Notes: generated from the letters alone by a model not told the origin. A stretch of DNA of 64,000 nucleotides from Kwoniella bestiolae CBS 10118 (GCF_000512585.2 NC_089245.1:620001-684000), one strand, 5' to 3'. Positions 34,579 to 46,759 are shown, counted from the first letter of the stretch. A program made the numbers and translations.

Positions 34579-36483
34579 CTACTTACCTTCCTCGCCCATC
34601 CCCATCTTCCTCAACCTCTCACTCAGCTCCACCTCCTCCAGCCCATCTTCCCTCCTCATTCTTCTCTGTCCCGTCGGACTCCAGATCAATGCCGGGCCAC
34701 GACCATTAACATGTGGCGAGATAGGTCTAGGCGAAATAGGTGTGGAAGGCCTAGATCTCTGGGTCTGGATATTCGAGGTGGAGCGGATAGGTAATGGCGA
34801 TAATATAGGTATGGGCGACAAACTTGACCTGGGCATATCTACCGGTAGATGTACAGGTGCAGTACCGATTGATAGGGATATATTCGATGAGATTGGCGTA
34901 GGCGTAGGCGATGTGGTAGATATCAAAGAAGGTTTTCTGTCCATTCTTGGCCTCTCCACCCCTACGTCCAAATCTAAATTTGAATCTCGTTTGGAAGCTT
35001 TACCATCCCCCCTATCCCTCATTCCATTATTTCCATCCTGGGCACCCTCCATCTCACGCCTCGCAAACCATTTCATCCGTACCATCTCCCACTCTTCGCT
35101 TGTCTTCCCCAGCGATCCGGGGGAAAATGCCAAACTACTCCTGCGTCTCCTCTTAGTTCCACTCACATCTTCGGTGGCAGTGAGAGGAGGCGGCTCGACA
35201 ATCTCGTCTGCACGTTCCACTTCCATTGTCTCCCTGGAACCCGGCGGGGTAGATACGAATACCACTTTCATAGATTTTGAGACATAGTATGATCTGGCTT
35301 CTTGCGTATGAGAGGGTGTAGGCGGTAGGGACGTTGCATGTCTTTGACGGGTGTTGAGTGGTGTAATGGAAGGTATACACACGAATTGAAGTTGGATAGC
35401 ATATTTCAGTATCCCCTTCTCACCATCACCATCTTCTGCCATGCCATGCCCAGCCTTGCAATACGTCTTCTCCCTGACTAGCAACCGCCCTCCAATGGGT
35501 ATTCTCCTAAGATCGTAGGGTATAAGAAACACTTTCACAGGTGAATCCGATGATTTGATGAGTATCTGTAATTGACCAACAGGCGAGACCTGATATCCAG
35601 GGAAAGAGGGAGGTTCATACTGCCGTGTTGACCTACTAGGAGTTGATACATTTAATGCAATTCCATCCAGCCCATCATTGTTCTTCCAGTTTGAGAAAGA
35701 ATCATAATAATACTTCTCCAAATCCACCCCACCAGTCCAAGGACTCTGCATAGCCTTCCCCCTCGTACAATCCGGAGCAGCTACCTCGGGATCCTCTAAA
35801 TCATAATACACAGCTGAGAATGGTACTTCCACTGCTCCTGGGAATCTAAGTTGAGGGGGACATGATTTACCTTTACCGATCGATACGAGCGATAACGAGA
35901 ATTCGTTGGAGAGTTGATGAGGTGCGTGCGCGGAGGACATGCGTGAGTGGAGGAGGGAGAGGTGGTATGAGCCTAGGAGGGGTTGAGAGCGGGATAACCT
36001 CCTGGAAGGGGAGGGGGAGGTGGATCCTGCTGTACCGGTATTGGGAGAAGGTGGGCTGTGTGAGTGTGAGAGGGAAGTCGATGATGAGCGGTGTTGATGG
36101 AAGGAAGAGGGATATCTGTGTTGGGATATACCATCCCCGTATCTAGGTGAGGGAGATACGAGCGAAGTCAGAGGTGATATTGATCCTTTGGTAGGATTTG
36201 AGCTGCGTCGAGTAAGGGTGGGTATAGGCTTTGATCCATTATGAAGGTGGAGGGAGGGCGAGGGGGTACGGGAAGCTGAGATGGGGGGTTGAGATAGGGG
36301 TGATTGGCGGATGGGCGAGTACGAGGTGGATACGGAAGGGGACGAGGAGGACGAAGAGAATTGGATGTATGTCATATCGGTGATGTGGGATGTGTTATAT
36401 TGGGGTGTAAGGGTGAATTGACCATGGTATTTATCCAGCAGAGCAAGAGTATATGTGTATAGGGGAAGGAAAGGTAGATTCAT
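34579..36483 (-). CDS. Atos-family (FAM214-like) protein
   Basis: Single exon of 634 aa. The Ser/Pro-rich N-terminus leads to LLGSYHLSLLHSRMSSAHAP and EFSLSLVSIGKGKSCPPQLR, which match the first Atos/DUF4210 block (LLGxxxxSLLxGRxS..., then CPP). The second conserved block is GYQVSPVGQLQILIKSS, SPVKVFLIPYDLRRIPIG and LKYAIQLQFVC, as in the domain annotated for chromosome segregation in meiosis (SxxGxLQxxIxNP....FLxxYDxxxMP). Animal Atossa proteins act as transcriptional regulators in immune-cell infiltration; the fungal role is unclear. The first Met (36483) gives MNLPFLPLYTYTLALLDK; a later Met at 36375 (MTYIQFSSSS) is a plausible alternative start. The KRRRRSSLAFS stretch may be a nuclear localisation signal. 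Confidence 0.75.
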   Translation of the reverse strand: MNLPFLPLYTYTLALLDKYHGQFTLTPQYNTSHITDMTYIQFSSSSSSPSVSTSYSPIRQSPLSQPPISASRTPSPSLHLHNGSKPIPTLTRRSSNPTKGSISPLTSLVSPSPRYGDGISQHRYPSSFHQHRSSSTSLSHSHSPPSPNTGTAGSTSPSPSRRLSRSQPLLGSYHLSLLHSRMSSAHAPHQLSNEFSLSLVSIGKGKSCPPQLRFPGAVEVPFSAVYYDLEDPEVAAPDCTRGKAMQSPWTGGVDLEKYYYDSFSNWKNNDGLDGIALNVSTPSRSTRQYEPPSFPGYQVSPVGQLQILIKSSDSPVKVFLIPYDLRRIPIGGRLLVREKTYCKAGHGMAEDGDGEKGILKYAIQLQFVCIPSITPLNTRQRHATSLPPTPSHTQEARSYYVSKSMKVVFVSTPPGSRETMEVERADEIVEPPPLTATEDVSGTKRRRRSSLAFSPGSLGKTSEEWEMVRMKWFARREMEGAQDGNNGMRDRGDGKASKRDSNLDLDVGVERPRMDRKPSLISTTSPTPTPISSNISLSIGTAPVHLPVDMPRSSLSPIPILSPLPIRSTSNIQTQRSRPSTPISPRPISPHVNGRGPALIWSPTGQRRMRREDGLEEVELSERLRKMGMGEEGK

Positions 36484-37210
36484 GTGATGTGGTATGATTT
36501 ATCGATTGAGTCGTTCAAGGTCAAAGAGTGATAATAGTGCGAGTGAGTACGTTTCGGTTAACTTATCGTCATTTCACCGTTACGTTACTCGTAGTGGTTT
36601 GCCCTGAATGCTTCCCTTCCCACCTTGACAGATCCTCTTTTTGACAACCTTGATCCGTTATCGGATTAGAGTCTGCTCGTATGTAGCTATGTGTCTCTTA
36701 TCTGAAGTCTGAAGAAATGGAGACACTGATAGATGCATGTTGGACATCAGAAGACAGAATATATGAGGTGAAAAGGGAGACAGAAGAACGTGGGGTGTCC
36801 TATATAGGAGACTAAACATACCATGTAACGGATAACGGAGTGGCACCTTGTCAAGACAACAGGGAGAAGACTTCTGTCTGTCTTCCTCGCTTCTCCATCT
36901 GAATCATTGCGATTCTTACTTGGTGCTTGGAATGACAAAGATATTATTTCCCAAGACTGACAAACCGGATCCAATCACTCTAATCAGCGTCGCACTTGGC
37001 GACGTTCAACGTGCGGCATAAGCTACAGCGAGCGTCGTAATGCATTACTCGTACTTGTATGGCATGGGATGAGTCATTGACAACCTTATTTCGGTGGCAA
37101 CAGCTTGTCGAGCGATTTGATTTATGTAACATCTCACAGCCTGCAGCAATGCCTTTTCTCTTTGGGCCGAAGTGTTATCATAACTAGCATCTTACAACTC
37201 AGTCCGTAAG
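36484..37210. other. Divergent intergenic region
   Basis: Shared upstream region of the Atos-family gene (minus) and kinase-like paralog 1 (plus). No gene recognised. Confidence 0.45.
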
Positions 37211-38373
37211 ATGTCGCATTCAATTCACTTGACGATCCCCAAGGAAGTCAAAGAAGATGGATGGGTATTGGGAAAAGGGTATAAAATGCTGGATCCAGGC
37301 ATACATCTAGCCTATGAGGACGTTGCTGTAACCCCTAGAAGCGACCGACGTCCGCCATCCCCCTCAATGGAGAGTGTATTGGAGGAAGCTTGTCAGTGAG
37401 GTCAACGTTCACGTCAGAAGAAACCATGAGACGCTCTATTGTGATGGCAGTTGATTGCTGATATGAGATGATCCGCTAGCTCTTCTATCAATTGATGATG
37501 ATGATTATGTGCTCATATCTCAATCCAAGCCTGATAAGTATAGTACAGTGTTATATCATCTGTCCAATTGATTTCTGACTGGTGTGTAGAATCCCAGCTA
37601 AAGCCTGCTGAAGTCGTCGCAACAGACTATATCACCCGAACAGAAATATGGGACCTATACCACGGCACCTACACCACTCCCTCCGGCCAATCCAAACCAG
37701 TCCTAATCCACATAACCTCAACCTGCCAATTCCCAAGGTATCGTCCCCCAAACCCGCCCGACTTCATATCAAGCCGAGAACGATTCTCCTCCCGACAACT
37801 TCCATCTGTAGCTCGGAAGGAAGCTAGGTTCATCCAAAAATACTGCCACGACTCGTTAGAGGGGATGATACCGAGCTATATAGGGTTTTACAAGGCTATC
37901 TTACCTGAACCATATAGCTGGGGATGCGAGATTAATCGGATGTTCGTTATGATTCTTGGAGATCCGGGAGACCCTGTGGAGAGGTTGGTACTTCCCCTGG
38001 GTTGCCTTAAGATCGATACGGGATCTTGGTGAGTCCGGGTTCACACATATAATTCACAGTGTGGTGACTGACTTTTCTTTCGATTTGGATCGTTGATTTT
38101 AGGACGAGGATATACGAGTTGTACGATCGCTTCCATTCCCTCGATATCTGCCTGAATGTCAATTTCCACTGCGCGAACATCTTCTACGATAAGACTACCG
38201 ATCGATACAGACTTGTCAATCTCTGGGCGGCGTTTAGGCTGAACGACGAAAGCGATAAGAGATGGAGTAAGGAATGTATGGAGAAGCTTTTCCGGAAAGA
38301 ACGAGATAATATTGCGTTTTTCAAGCAACTCAATCGGGAGAGGATCATGAGCGGTGAACCAGACTCAAACTAG
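37211..38373 (+). CDS. Kinase-like protein with degraded catalytic motifs, paralog 1
   Basis: Exons 37211-37391, 37480-37542, 37590-38028 and 38103-38373 give 317 aa. The first donor is GTCAGT. The short second exon encodes SLLSIDDDDYVLISQSKPD, matching the DQDPVTIISQE region of paralog 2. The body follows a kinase-like order: VLIHITSTCQFP (strand with the usual Lys position replaced), RFSSRQLPSVARKEARFIQK (helix with Glu), MIPSYIGFYKAIL, and MFVMILGDPGD (hinge). After the last intron come IYELYDRFHSLDICLNVNFH and ANIFYDKTTDRYRLVNLWAA, where the HxD loop and DFG would lie. The catalytic Asp and the DFG Asp are absent; the Asn of the loop (AN) remains. Likely a pseudokinase or kinase-derived family; substrate and role unknown. 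Confidence 0.68.
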
Positions 38374-38762
38374 ATTTAGACTATGTATCGTGGCTCTGAT
38401 GTTATTACCACTCGTGTATTTGATTGTACTGCAAAATCATCATACGGACTGTCAGTTATGTTGCAAGATGATACAATCTGCAATGTGATCTTTCTCTGAT
38501 AGAATAACGTAGACGCGGAGAAATTCTGCAGAACACATTCGGAGTAATGGTGATGGGGATGGATGCTGCCAACGCAACTCGCTCATACCTGTCAGTCAAT
38601 TTATGGTGCATGAGGAAAACGTAACATCCCTAAAACGAGTATACCAATATTCTGCTATACGTCGTCGTCTTCTCCCAATTCCCGTAACTCCCAGCCAGGC
38701 CCAACGCCATGACCCAATCCAAAACCCTAAGAACAAACCATACGTATATACTAACGATGAGT
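38374..38762. other. Convergent intergenic region
   Basis: Between the 3' ends of kinase-like paralog 1 and the eL18 gene; no feature seen. Confidence 0.5.
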
Positions 38763-38971
38763 TTACTTGTGGGTGGACTTGATCTTGAAACCTCTGGACT
38801 GTAGTGTGAAAGAAACCAAGTCAGCGATGTGCACTCACTCTACTAATCATGATGATGGTACGTCCACTGAGGGTCATACCAGATATTGTAGGAGGGTGAT
38901 CTATAACAAAAGCCACAACTCACCTTTCTTCGACCTCGAGCTTGCTCGAACTTCCTACCCTTCGAAGCAAT

Positions 38972-39009
<38 letters not shown>

Positions 39010-39548
39010 TGACGGCCTCTCTGACGTTCCTCTTTCCTCTGAGCAAGACGGTGTTGGATCCGGTGGGGGCTCGGAGGGCGAGTTGGTCGAGGGTGATGGC
39101 CTCACCACCGGCAGCTACGATTCGCTCTTTAGCGGCGGTGGAGAATTTCAAGGCGGCGATGGAGAGTTTGGGTAATTCGGGTAATCGTTCGTCATCGAGG
39201 ATGGTACCGACGGTGACGATGGTCTTGGTGTTGTCAGGGTTGGAGTTTTTGGTCTCTTTGACAATTCGGGAGAGGGAGATAGGGGGTCGGTTGATCTATT
39301 CACATCCAAACCAAACAAGTCAATATCGTCGTCCCCTCTTCTCTTCTTTCCTGTTCTTTCTTTCAACGAAAAGGCAAACCCACCTTGCTCATAAACAATC
39401 TCTTGAGGATGACTCGGTTGAATTTGGAGTCGGTCCTTCGGGCCAAGAATCGGTAGAGCTTGACGAGCAAGAGAAGGTAGGGATCCTCCGACTTGGGAGC
39501 GGATCGGTTTCCCTTTTTGACGTGGTGGTAACGGAGATCGATACCCAT
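38763..39548 (-). CDS. RPL18: 60S ribosomal protein eL18
   Basis: Exons 39384-39548, 38924-39295 and 38763-38798 give 190 aa, the usual length. The start [20 protein letters not shown] is diagnostic, followed by [66 protein letters not shown] and [17 protein letters not shown]. It is a component of the large cytosolic ribosomal subunit. The ATG follows a perfect acceptor (ACCACAG|ATG), and a GTGAGT donor lies near 39855, so a ~310-nt intron in the 5' untranslated region is likely, as in many fungal ribosomal-protein genes. Confidence 0.95.
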
Positions 39549-40798
39549 CTGTGGTTGTTGAGAAGAGCAAAGTGAAGAGACAAAATTTCGTCAGCACGAT
39601 ATTCCCCTTGTATGACCGTTCTCCTCCATCCGTCATCCTGGCACATATCCCATATCCTCAAGTCATATTCTGATCTACTCCTCTGTCAAGTCTCCTTCAT
39701 CCATGCCGTTGAGTGGTGGTCATACGTCTATTGAGTGTTGATGATTCCCAAAAATTTGCTGTTCCTCCTAACACCGATGGCCATCCTATCCTATCCCATT
39801 CTTCCCCATATCCTCACTGCTCTTCTCCATGTACACAATAGCAGAACTAGCACTCACTTTGTTAGCTGATTTATATGAACCTACCGAGGATGAAGAAGAA
39901 GCTGAATCAACAATCTTTAATGATTTTCAACAAGTATCGACAGAGCAGAGCAGGAGCAGGAGCAGGACAATCCAAACCGAACCACCTGGTTCAGACTGAC
40001 ACTCACACCCAAACCAACGAACGTACTGTATGTATGGTACGGTGACATGGCTCAGCCAAATCTTCTGCATCAACGGAGAAATAGCAAATACCGACAGTAG
40101 GACAACCGATGATGGCGTTGTGGCACCCGAAAAAGGCTTCGGTGGTAAACCACTGATACCTTATCTCCGAAAGACGCGTGTGCAGTCTTTGGGCGGTGTT
40201 GTTTGGTTCCATCTTCTCCTTCTCTGCATCGGTGCCTGAAAATGCTCTAACATCCGGCTACTTCGGGTTGAATGAGGAATATCACAAGCAAGTTGAATGA
40301 TACATCCTTCCTTCTCTCTTGTCGAATGCATTCACAGTATACAAGTCACACATAACATCTAATGACGATGGAATCAAGATCAAATGCTTGTCCAGATCAG
40401 AGTAGAATGAGGAATGACCAAAAACAAGTCAAGATGACGCTGATGCTGACGCTGCTCATGCGGGTTGCATTCCCAGCTGATGTTGAATTGCCACCCAACT
40501 TGCATCAAAATCCTCTACCCTACCTTTCCATCAATCCGATAACATTCAGTGGTATTGCTAGGTTGAACGATGTTCTACACTTTCACTTGGCCAGACCGAG
40601 ATCGTTAGATGACAGGTGATGTAGTCATCAGATGATATCAACCATCTTCTTATTTTACTACTCTGCTTAGCATTCACTTGACTCGTCGATAACTGTTACT
40701 CCTACCTTAAAGCAAGCTACAACCAACCTATAAGCCTCCTGTCTTCAACCGTTGTCAACTACAAATTATCATCATCTTACATCAGATCGTCAAACAAC
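39549..40798. other. Divergent region of eL18 and kelch genes
   Basis: 1.25 kb. The left part probably contains the 5' untranslated intron of RPL18 (about 39549-39855). A 69-codon minus-strand frame at 40003-40212 has no other support. The right part is the promoter of the kelch gene. Confidence 0.5.
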
Positions 40799-43700
40799 AT
40801 GTCAGACAGCATAGAAGGGAAGAGAAGAAAGAAACGTCAGTACACTGTGAGAATGGAAAATATCATTCAACATGGACGTAATATCGCTCTTCTAGTGTTA
40901 CTCTCGACTGCTCAGACTGCTTGGGCGGTAAATGAACATACCATCATACCCCGGTAAGTCATCTCATACCTATAGACCACTCCGAAATACTTAAGCTGAT
41001 CCATCGTGAGCTCTCAGATGGGGTCACGCAGCCGCCTACATCCCTTCCCCACCAACCCTCATCATGCAAGGCGGTAAGACCGACCCATCCTCCTCATACA
41101 CCTACTCCTCCTCACCCAACACCGGCGAGACACTCATACTACCCCTTTCATCTGGATTCTCAACTTCCTCCCCACCATTCACATCCCTCGACACACCGTC
41201 AGCACCCACATCGGCATGGCACACTCTCACACCCTTATCCTCCAATGATGGGAGTTGGCAATTACTTTCATTCGGTGGAGATGGAGGTACCTCGGAGGCC
41301 GTTCAGACCGGATCCAATTCCGCTTGGATAATGGATATCAAGCCTGATAGACCGAGTGTGGAGTATACCAGACAAGCAAGTGGGAATGGGCAACCTATGC
41401 GAAGGATCTATCATTCCACTTCATCTGCCTCGCAAGATGGGAAAGTGTATATGACAGGTGGACTAAAGGACGATGGTTCAGGAACGACTTTCTCGGATGT
41501 CTATTCTTACGACTCAGGCTCATCATCATTCTCGGCATTGCCCAGTCTACCTGTAGGATTATACCATCATTCCTCGCTACTTCTACCTAATGGCACTGTA
41601 CTGGCTCTGGGAGGGGCATATACTTCTCCTTCAACTGGCAGTGCAGCTGTACAACCCTACTCTACGGTGTACTCGCTCGATACGACTTCTCCTACTCCTA
41701 CTTGGTCAGAAAGGCAGATAACTGGAAAGGTACCTGAAGGAAGAAGAGGTGCAAGTCTGGCTCTGAGCGAGGATGGGTCAAAGGCTTTCTTGTTTGGTGG
41801 TGCAAATGCGAGGCTGGGTGAGGTGTACGGTGATGGGTGGGAATTTAACTTAGGAGATGGGACTTGGAAGGAGGTTACGACAGGTGGACAAGGTCAGTAC
41901 AACAGACAGCTGGGGATCCCTGGAGAGGTCGAGCGAAGCTGACTATACCCCTACCAGGTCCTGGAGCTCGATATGACCATTCTGCTGTTGGTATAGGAGG
42001 AAGCCAAATTGCTTTTTTCGGAGGTAGGTCAGCTGCCCCTGCGCCTTTTCGTTTTGCCAAAAGAAAGAGCTGACATGGTATCTTAGGCTATGGTGATGGC
42101 GAGCCTGCCGATTCTAGCTTGCATATATGGGATACTACATCCAACACCTGGATCACCGATTTCACACCCGTTGTTGCATCTTCGGCGTCGGCTTCGACCT
42201 CATCAACAGCCTCAAGTGGTAAGTCGGCTGCTACGAGCGGCATCTCCACTTCCCACACAATTGGAACAAAGACGAGGTCTTCATCGGGGTCAGATACTAC
42301 GCCCTTAGGTGCAAATGCCGACTCCTGTGCGTGGTGTCTACCACTAAATCACATCAATATTGAACTTGTGCTAATAATCTGAGATCATCTTAGGTTCCGC
42401 TACAGCTTCTTCGTCCAGTACCACTGCGCCTACCGATGCTGGCGCTCACAGTCACCCACTGACCCTTCCTATCCGAATCGGTCTCATCCTCGGCATCATC
42501 GCTTTCGTGGCCCTGCTAGTTGGAATCTGGCTCTGGAGATACCTTAGACGTCGAAAAGCGAGACAAGCTGTTTTAGCTAATTCCTCCTGGCCTGCAAGTG
42601 GTCCTCGAGGTCGAACACCTTCGCGACCATATGGATCAAGAGAAAAGGGCGGAGAAGGGTTGATGGAAGAGCTCAGTCCTGAGAAACCCATTGAAGGTGG
42701 ATATGAAGCGTGGGGTGTGAGGGAGAAGGGCGCGTCTGTCGGGTTAGGTATGGGAGCTATCGGTGCTACACTGCATAGCATCTCTAGTAAATTCAGTGGA
42801 AAGAAGGAAGACCCCTATACGGAATTGCATGATGATCCGTCTCAAGAGGTGGGTGGACCGCTGAGGAAATCGTCAAGAAGGATTGGAGATGGTATTAGGC
42901 TGCTTGGACCAAGACCTCAAAGGGAGAAATCACTGTACTACTCGCCTGAAAAACCAGTCAGAAAAGCTAGTATGATCCGAAATTCCAGGATAGACATGTT
43001 GAGGGAAGAAGATATACCCAACTACGCTGCTGGACCTATTTCACGGAGGGAAGAAGACGAAGATTGGGTGATCGATTCGGATGAAAGTGGAAGGAATTGG
43101 AAATCAGCTAAATCCCTGTTGAAGCGGCAAACCGATGATGATGATGATGAAGGGGAGGATCCATTCCATGATCGCGAAAGCTCGTTCGACGACGATGCGC
43201 CAATCTTACCTCCCATGAGGGTACGAGGTGGACCTGTGCCCACCCCCCACGACTCAAGGAGTGATCTCGGTACCTTTGATGAAATCGCAAGTATGTCGAA
43301 TCTATATTCCGAACTCTCACGAAACCCTCATTCCGAACTTTCAAGAAACCCTTATTCCGATGTATCTCGAAATCGACTATCCCACAATTCATCGCTGGAA
43401 CATCACCTACCGAGCTTGTCACCCTCCGACCCTCTTGATCTTGCTGGATTACTTGTTCCTCCTTCTATCGGGGGCAATAGGTATTCTCAGTCTTCCATAC
43501 CTACTTCCGCTCGATCAGGTAGATCAGGTCAATCGAACGCTTTATCCGATGCTGAAGAAGGTATAATATCCGAAGCTCGCTATGTTCACTCTCAGTCGCC
43601 CACTCTGGTCTCGCCTTCGGAAACGCCTTATGTACCGATCAAACGGAGTGAATCGTTCTTCCGCAGATTGGCTGCTGGCGGAATAACTTCGCTCTTGTCT

Positions 43701-44921
43701 TCAACCAAGTCTAATGGTAGTGGTGGTGGTAGTGGTCAGAAGAGGGAATTGGACATACGTGATCCTGCGCCTCAACCGACCTTATGGCCTGTAATGTCTA
43801 ATGAAAATGTCAGTTCTCCCGAAGATCCTTCGCCATTCTCACCTCAGAGCTCCAATCATCCGCCTACAAGTTGGAGAGGCGATACACTAGAACTACCGAA
43901 TGATCATGGAAAAGGACCTAGTTTGTCTTCCTTGAATTCTGCTAGATCAATGCGAGATATGGTCTTGGTTCAAAGGGAAACTACGTCCTCCTCGGTGGAG
44001 AGTGAAGCAATCATCGAAAGGTCTTCTTCACCCGTTCATGAACATAGAAAGGACGAACCGGATGGGTCATTGGTCAGAGCAGAGGAAAACGATTCACTGT
44101 CGCCCCTGCCATCTGAAACTTCAACTTCCGTCGTTCCCCTCCGACCGGATGGAGTGGGTCATCATCGACACGCTAATGGATATACCGATGTTACCACTGA
44201 TGGATTGGGAATGGGAACTCCCGAAGAGATCGTATTTAACGGTGCAGATTTCGCCTCGCCACCTATCTTACCGACCAACAACTTCGGTGCCAGATCATCG
44301 CCTTTACCCACTATCGTTCAGAACCAGAAAGAGGTAGAAGAAACTCCTAGGAAGATCTCGCTCAGGCCTATCCCCTCGCCAATCACGCCTCGACGAGCAA
44401 TCTCGAGAAATCTGAATACGACGGTAATTGATGAATCGTCTTTACCTCCTTCCGGATCACCCGTTCCTTCTCCGCTGGTACAGCACCGACGACCTGTAAG
44501 AGATGTCGTCAACTCCATCAACAAACGAGGAAGTTCCACGCCGTTTAGCTTATTAAGTCCCATGTCGAATTATTCGCCTGCTGTTGATAGGAGGTCATCA
44601 CTTAGTATGAACGTTACTGGTTCGTCTGGAGGGTCAGGGTCCGCAACGCCCACGAGAACGACTTCAGTGAATAGTACTGAAGATCCTTTTGGAGATGGTG
44701 GGGGTATCACGCCCAAGCCTGTTTCGAAAAGACCAGTGACGATACATGGCTCGCCAGCCGGTACACCAGGAATTGAGAGGATCATTACACCCAGTGGGAA
44801 GAGGGTGACTTCGGTGGATAAGCGGCCGACGACGATGTGGGAGGTGATTAAGAAGGAGCAGCTTCGGGTGGCTAATCCGGATCAATGTGGTGGAAGGGTG
44901 GGTGGAAGTGGTAACAGTTAA
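40799..44921 (+). CDS. Kelch-repeat single-pass membrane protein with long cytoplasmic tail
   Basis: Exons 40799-40953, 41018-41892, 41958-42023, 42087-42326 and 42394-44921 give 1287 aa. A hydrophobic stretch NIALLVLLSTAQTAWA near the N-terminus looks like a signal peptide. Starting at the second Met (40853, MENIIQHGRN) would place it correctly, so that start may be the real one. Kelch-like repeats fill residues ~50-415: WGHAAAYIPSPPTLIMQGGK, RRIYHSTSSASQDGKVYMTG, YHHSSLLLPNGTVLALGGAY, GRRGASLALSEDGSKAFLFG, GARYDHSAVGIGGSQIAFFG. A Ser/Thr-rich stalk, one membrane helix (RIGLILGIIAFVALLVGIWL) and basic RYLRRRKAR follow. The ~790-residue cytoplasmic part is Ser/Pro-rich with short repeats (SELSRNP, twice) and acidic DDDDDEGEDP. 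The outside part is probably a beta-propeller. Function unknown; a cell-surface sensor or polarity role is only a guess. Confidence 0.8.
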
Positions 44922-45154
44922 AGGTAGCTTGATTTGGATTTGGATCTGGCGCGGGCTGTATTGATTTTTATGGATGTATAGATCTTAGTTGCTTGCTTAT
45001 AAATTGTGTGATCAGATAATGATATTGGGTATTCTTGTTGTTCATATAGATTCTTATGATGGTGCATGTACAGATATATCATACGAGTATCGTTGAAATG
45101 AAGGTTGGACTCTGTTAATGTACAATTTCTGATCGCGTATAGTCAAGAGTTATC

Positions 45155-46338
45155 TCATATTTCGCCATGACCGCCTTGCAACTCCCTGCCTCTCCTCGCG
45201 GCAATCCCCCTCCTACACCTCTCTATCCTCGCCTTCTCACCTCTCAATTTCATTCGCCTGATATCTTGCGATTCCTTTCCCGGCTGAGCCCCATCGTCAT
45301 CTACCAACACGTCGTAGAAATTGCTGATCCGAACTTTGTCTTTCTGCTTGTCGTAGAAGATATTGAGTGCTACTAGCTCGGTATTGTGGATTATGTTCTT
45401 GTGATGGAGGAGGTCGTATGCGTCGTATACTTTCAACCTACCGTGAGAAGTGAAGTCAGCATCATGTCTCACTCCCATCATCAGATTGGATTGGAGTAGG
45501 GGAGATGCGAGTCACTCAACTTACCAGATATCCGTATCGACCGTGGAATGATGTATACTGTCCCACCCATCACCCAACAATTCCCCTGGATCTACCACAA
45601 CCAAAGCATACAGATCCACGTTAACACTACTCCCCTCTCTGGTAGGTACTCTTGCGTGATACGTCCCCAGATGATCCGGTATAATATCCTCATACCTCCT
45701 GATGATCGGGCCATATCTCTGATAGAACCATGATTCCCTCTCTACAGCTATTTCAGCCTGGGTGGAAGAGAATCGCTCGAGTTGATCACAGTATGCCGGT
45801 CGAAATCTTGGGCTGCTATCGGGGAAGCTTTGAGGAGAAGTCAACTGAACTACGACTTTGCGCGAGACCTGCTGATTTGAAGATGGAGAGATGAGGTTTG
45901 GATAGGTCAATGTCGCGAGGTAGATATCGTATAGATGATTCCGGGCTAGGTAGCTTGTCCCGAGCACTGGAGATACTGATACTTCTTTTTCTGTCAAGAG
46001 CAAAGCGATGTCATCAGGGGTGGATGGGGGACAAAAACAAATCAAAAGTTGGATGATCAGATCAGCCTATTCCATTCTCACGATATACTCGTAATGAGCT
46101 TGTACCCAGACTGACCTTCAGCGCCACATTCTTGAGAGATAATAGTAACAGGATCTTGATCTTGCCTTCCCCCCAAGCTATTTGGATCCCTCACCAAACT
46201 CGGATCCTCATAGTCGAATATCCTACGCATGGTGAGTCCTTGCTCTTCAAGTTGAGATAGACATACACGTCGGTCGTCATCCATTAGGCCTCGACGAAGG
46301 ACGAGGTGGAGGTGTGACGGCGGTGACGGATCGGTCAT
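45155..46338 (-). CDS. Kinase-like protein with degraded catalytic motifs, paralog 2
   Basis: Exons 46116-46338, 45525-45990 and 45155-45437 give 323 aa. The first donor is GTCAGT, as in paralog 1. It starts MTDPSPPSHLHLVLRRGL. Segments matching the other two copies are ARNHLYDIYLATLTYP, KVVVQLTSPQSFP, LERFSSTQAEIAVERESWFY, IIPDHLGTYHAR, LYALVVVDPGELLGDGWD, VYDAYDLLHHKNIIHNTELV followed by ALNIFYDK, and RISNFYDVLVDD. The catalytic loop reads HNTEL...LN instead of HxDL...N, and the DFG position reads NF, so catalysis looks impaired while the metal-binding Asn survives. The last intron splits the Trp codon at the same place in all three copies. The C-terminus is basic. Confidence 0.68.
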
Positions 46339-46759
46339 GATTATTCTACTTCTATTCTACCTTTCACTGGACGATACGAAGTAGGAATTTGACTTTCTCA
46401 ATAGAAAGTTCCAAGTGCAAGTAACGGGATTTGTACTACGATTAAGTTTCCGCTATAGTGGTGGTGGAGAGAGACATCCGGTTGATTCTCGCACACCACA
46501 CGAATTGAAATCACGGATGTCTCATGGTGGGACTTTTTAATGGTGTGTGCTCGGTGGATAGACGGGAAGATGTGGAGGGTATTTGTTTTGATAGTATCAC
46601 AACTTATGCATGGGGATGGGCACATTTCATTCTATATATTTCGTATTTTCGTTTCCTCTTGATCATCATCAAAGCATCAAGCTATTGACTGATCCTTGTT
46701 CCTCCTCCTTTCCCTTCCTATTCGTAGTTTACTAATCACCGCTCATGCAAAGAGTGAAG
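46339..46759. other. Intergenic between paralog 2 and the Aim34-like gene
   Basis: Upstream region of kinase-like paralog 2 and 3' region of the Aim34-like gene. A TATATATTTCG run lies near 46635. No gene seen. Confidence 0.45.

Noticed and set aside
34742..35287. 181-codon plus-strand frame with MEGLDLWVWIFEVERIG
   Set aside because: Antisense to the Atos-family exon whose conserved blocks define the true strand.
40003..40212. 69-codon minus-strand frame (MEPNNTAQRLHTRL...) upstream of RPL18
   Set aside because: No intron support, no recognised domain, and it lies in the promoter/leader region of RPL18 and the kelch gene.
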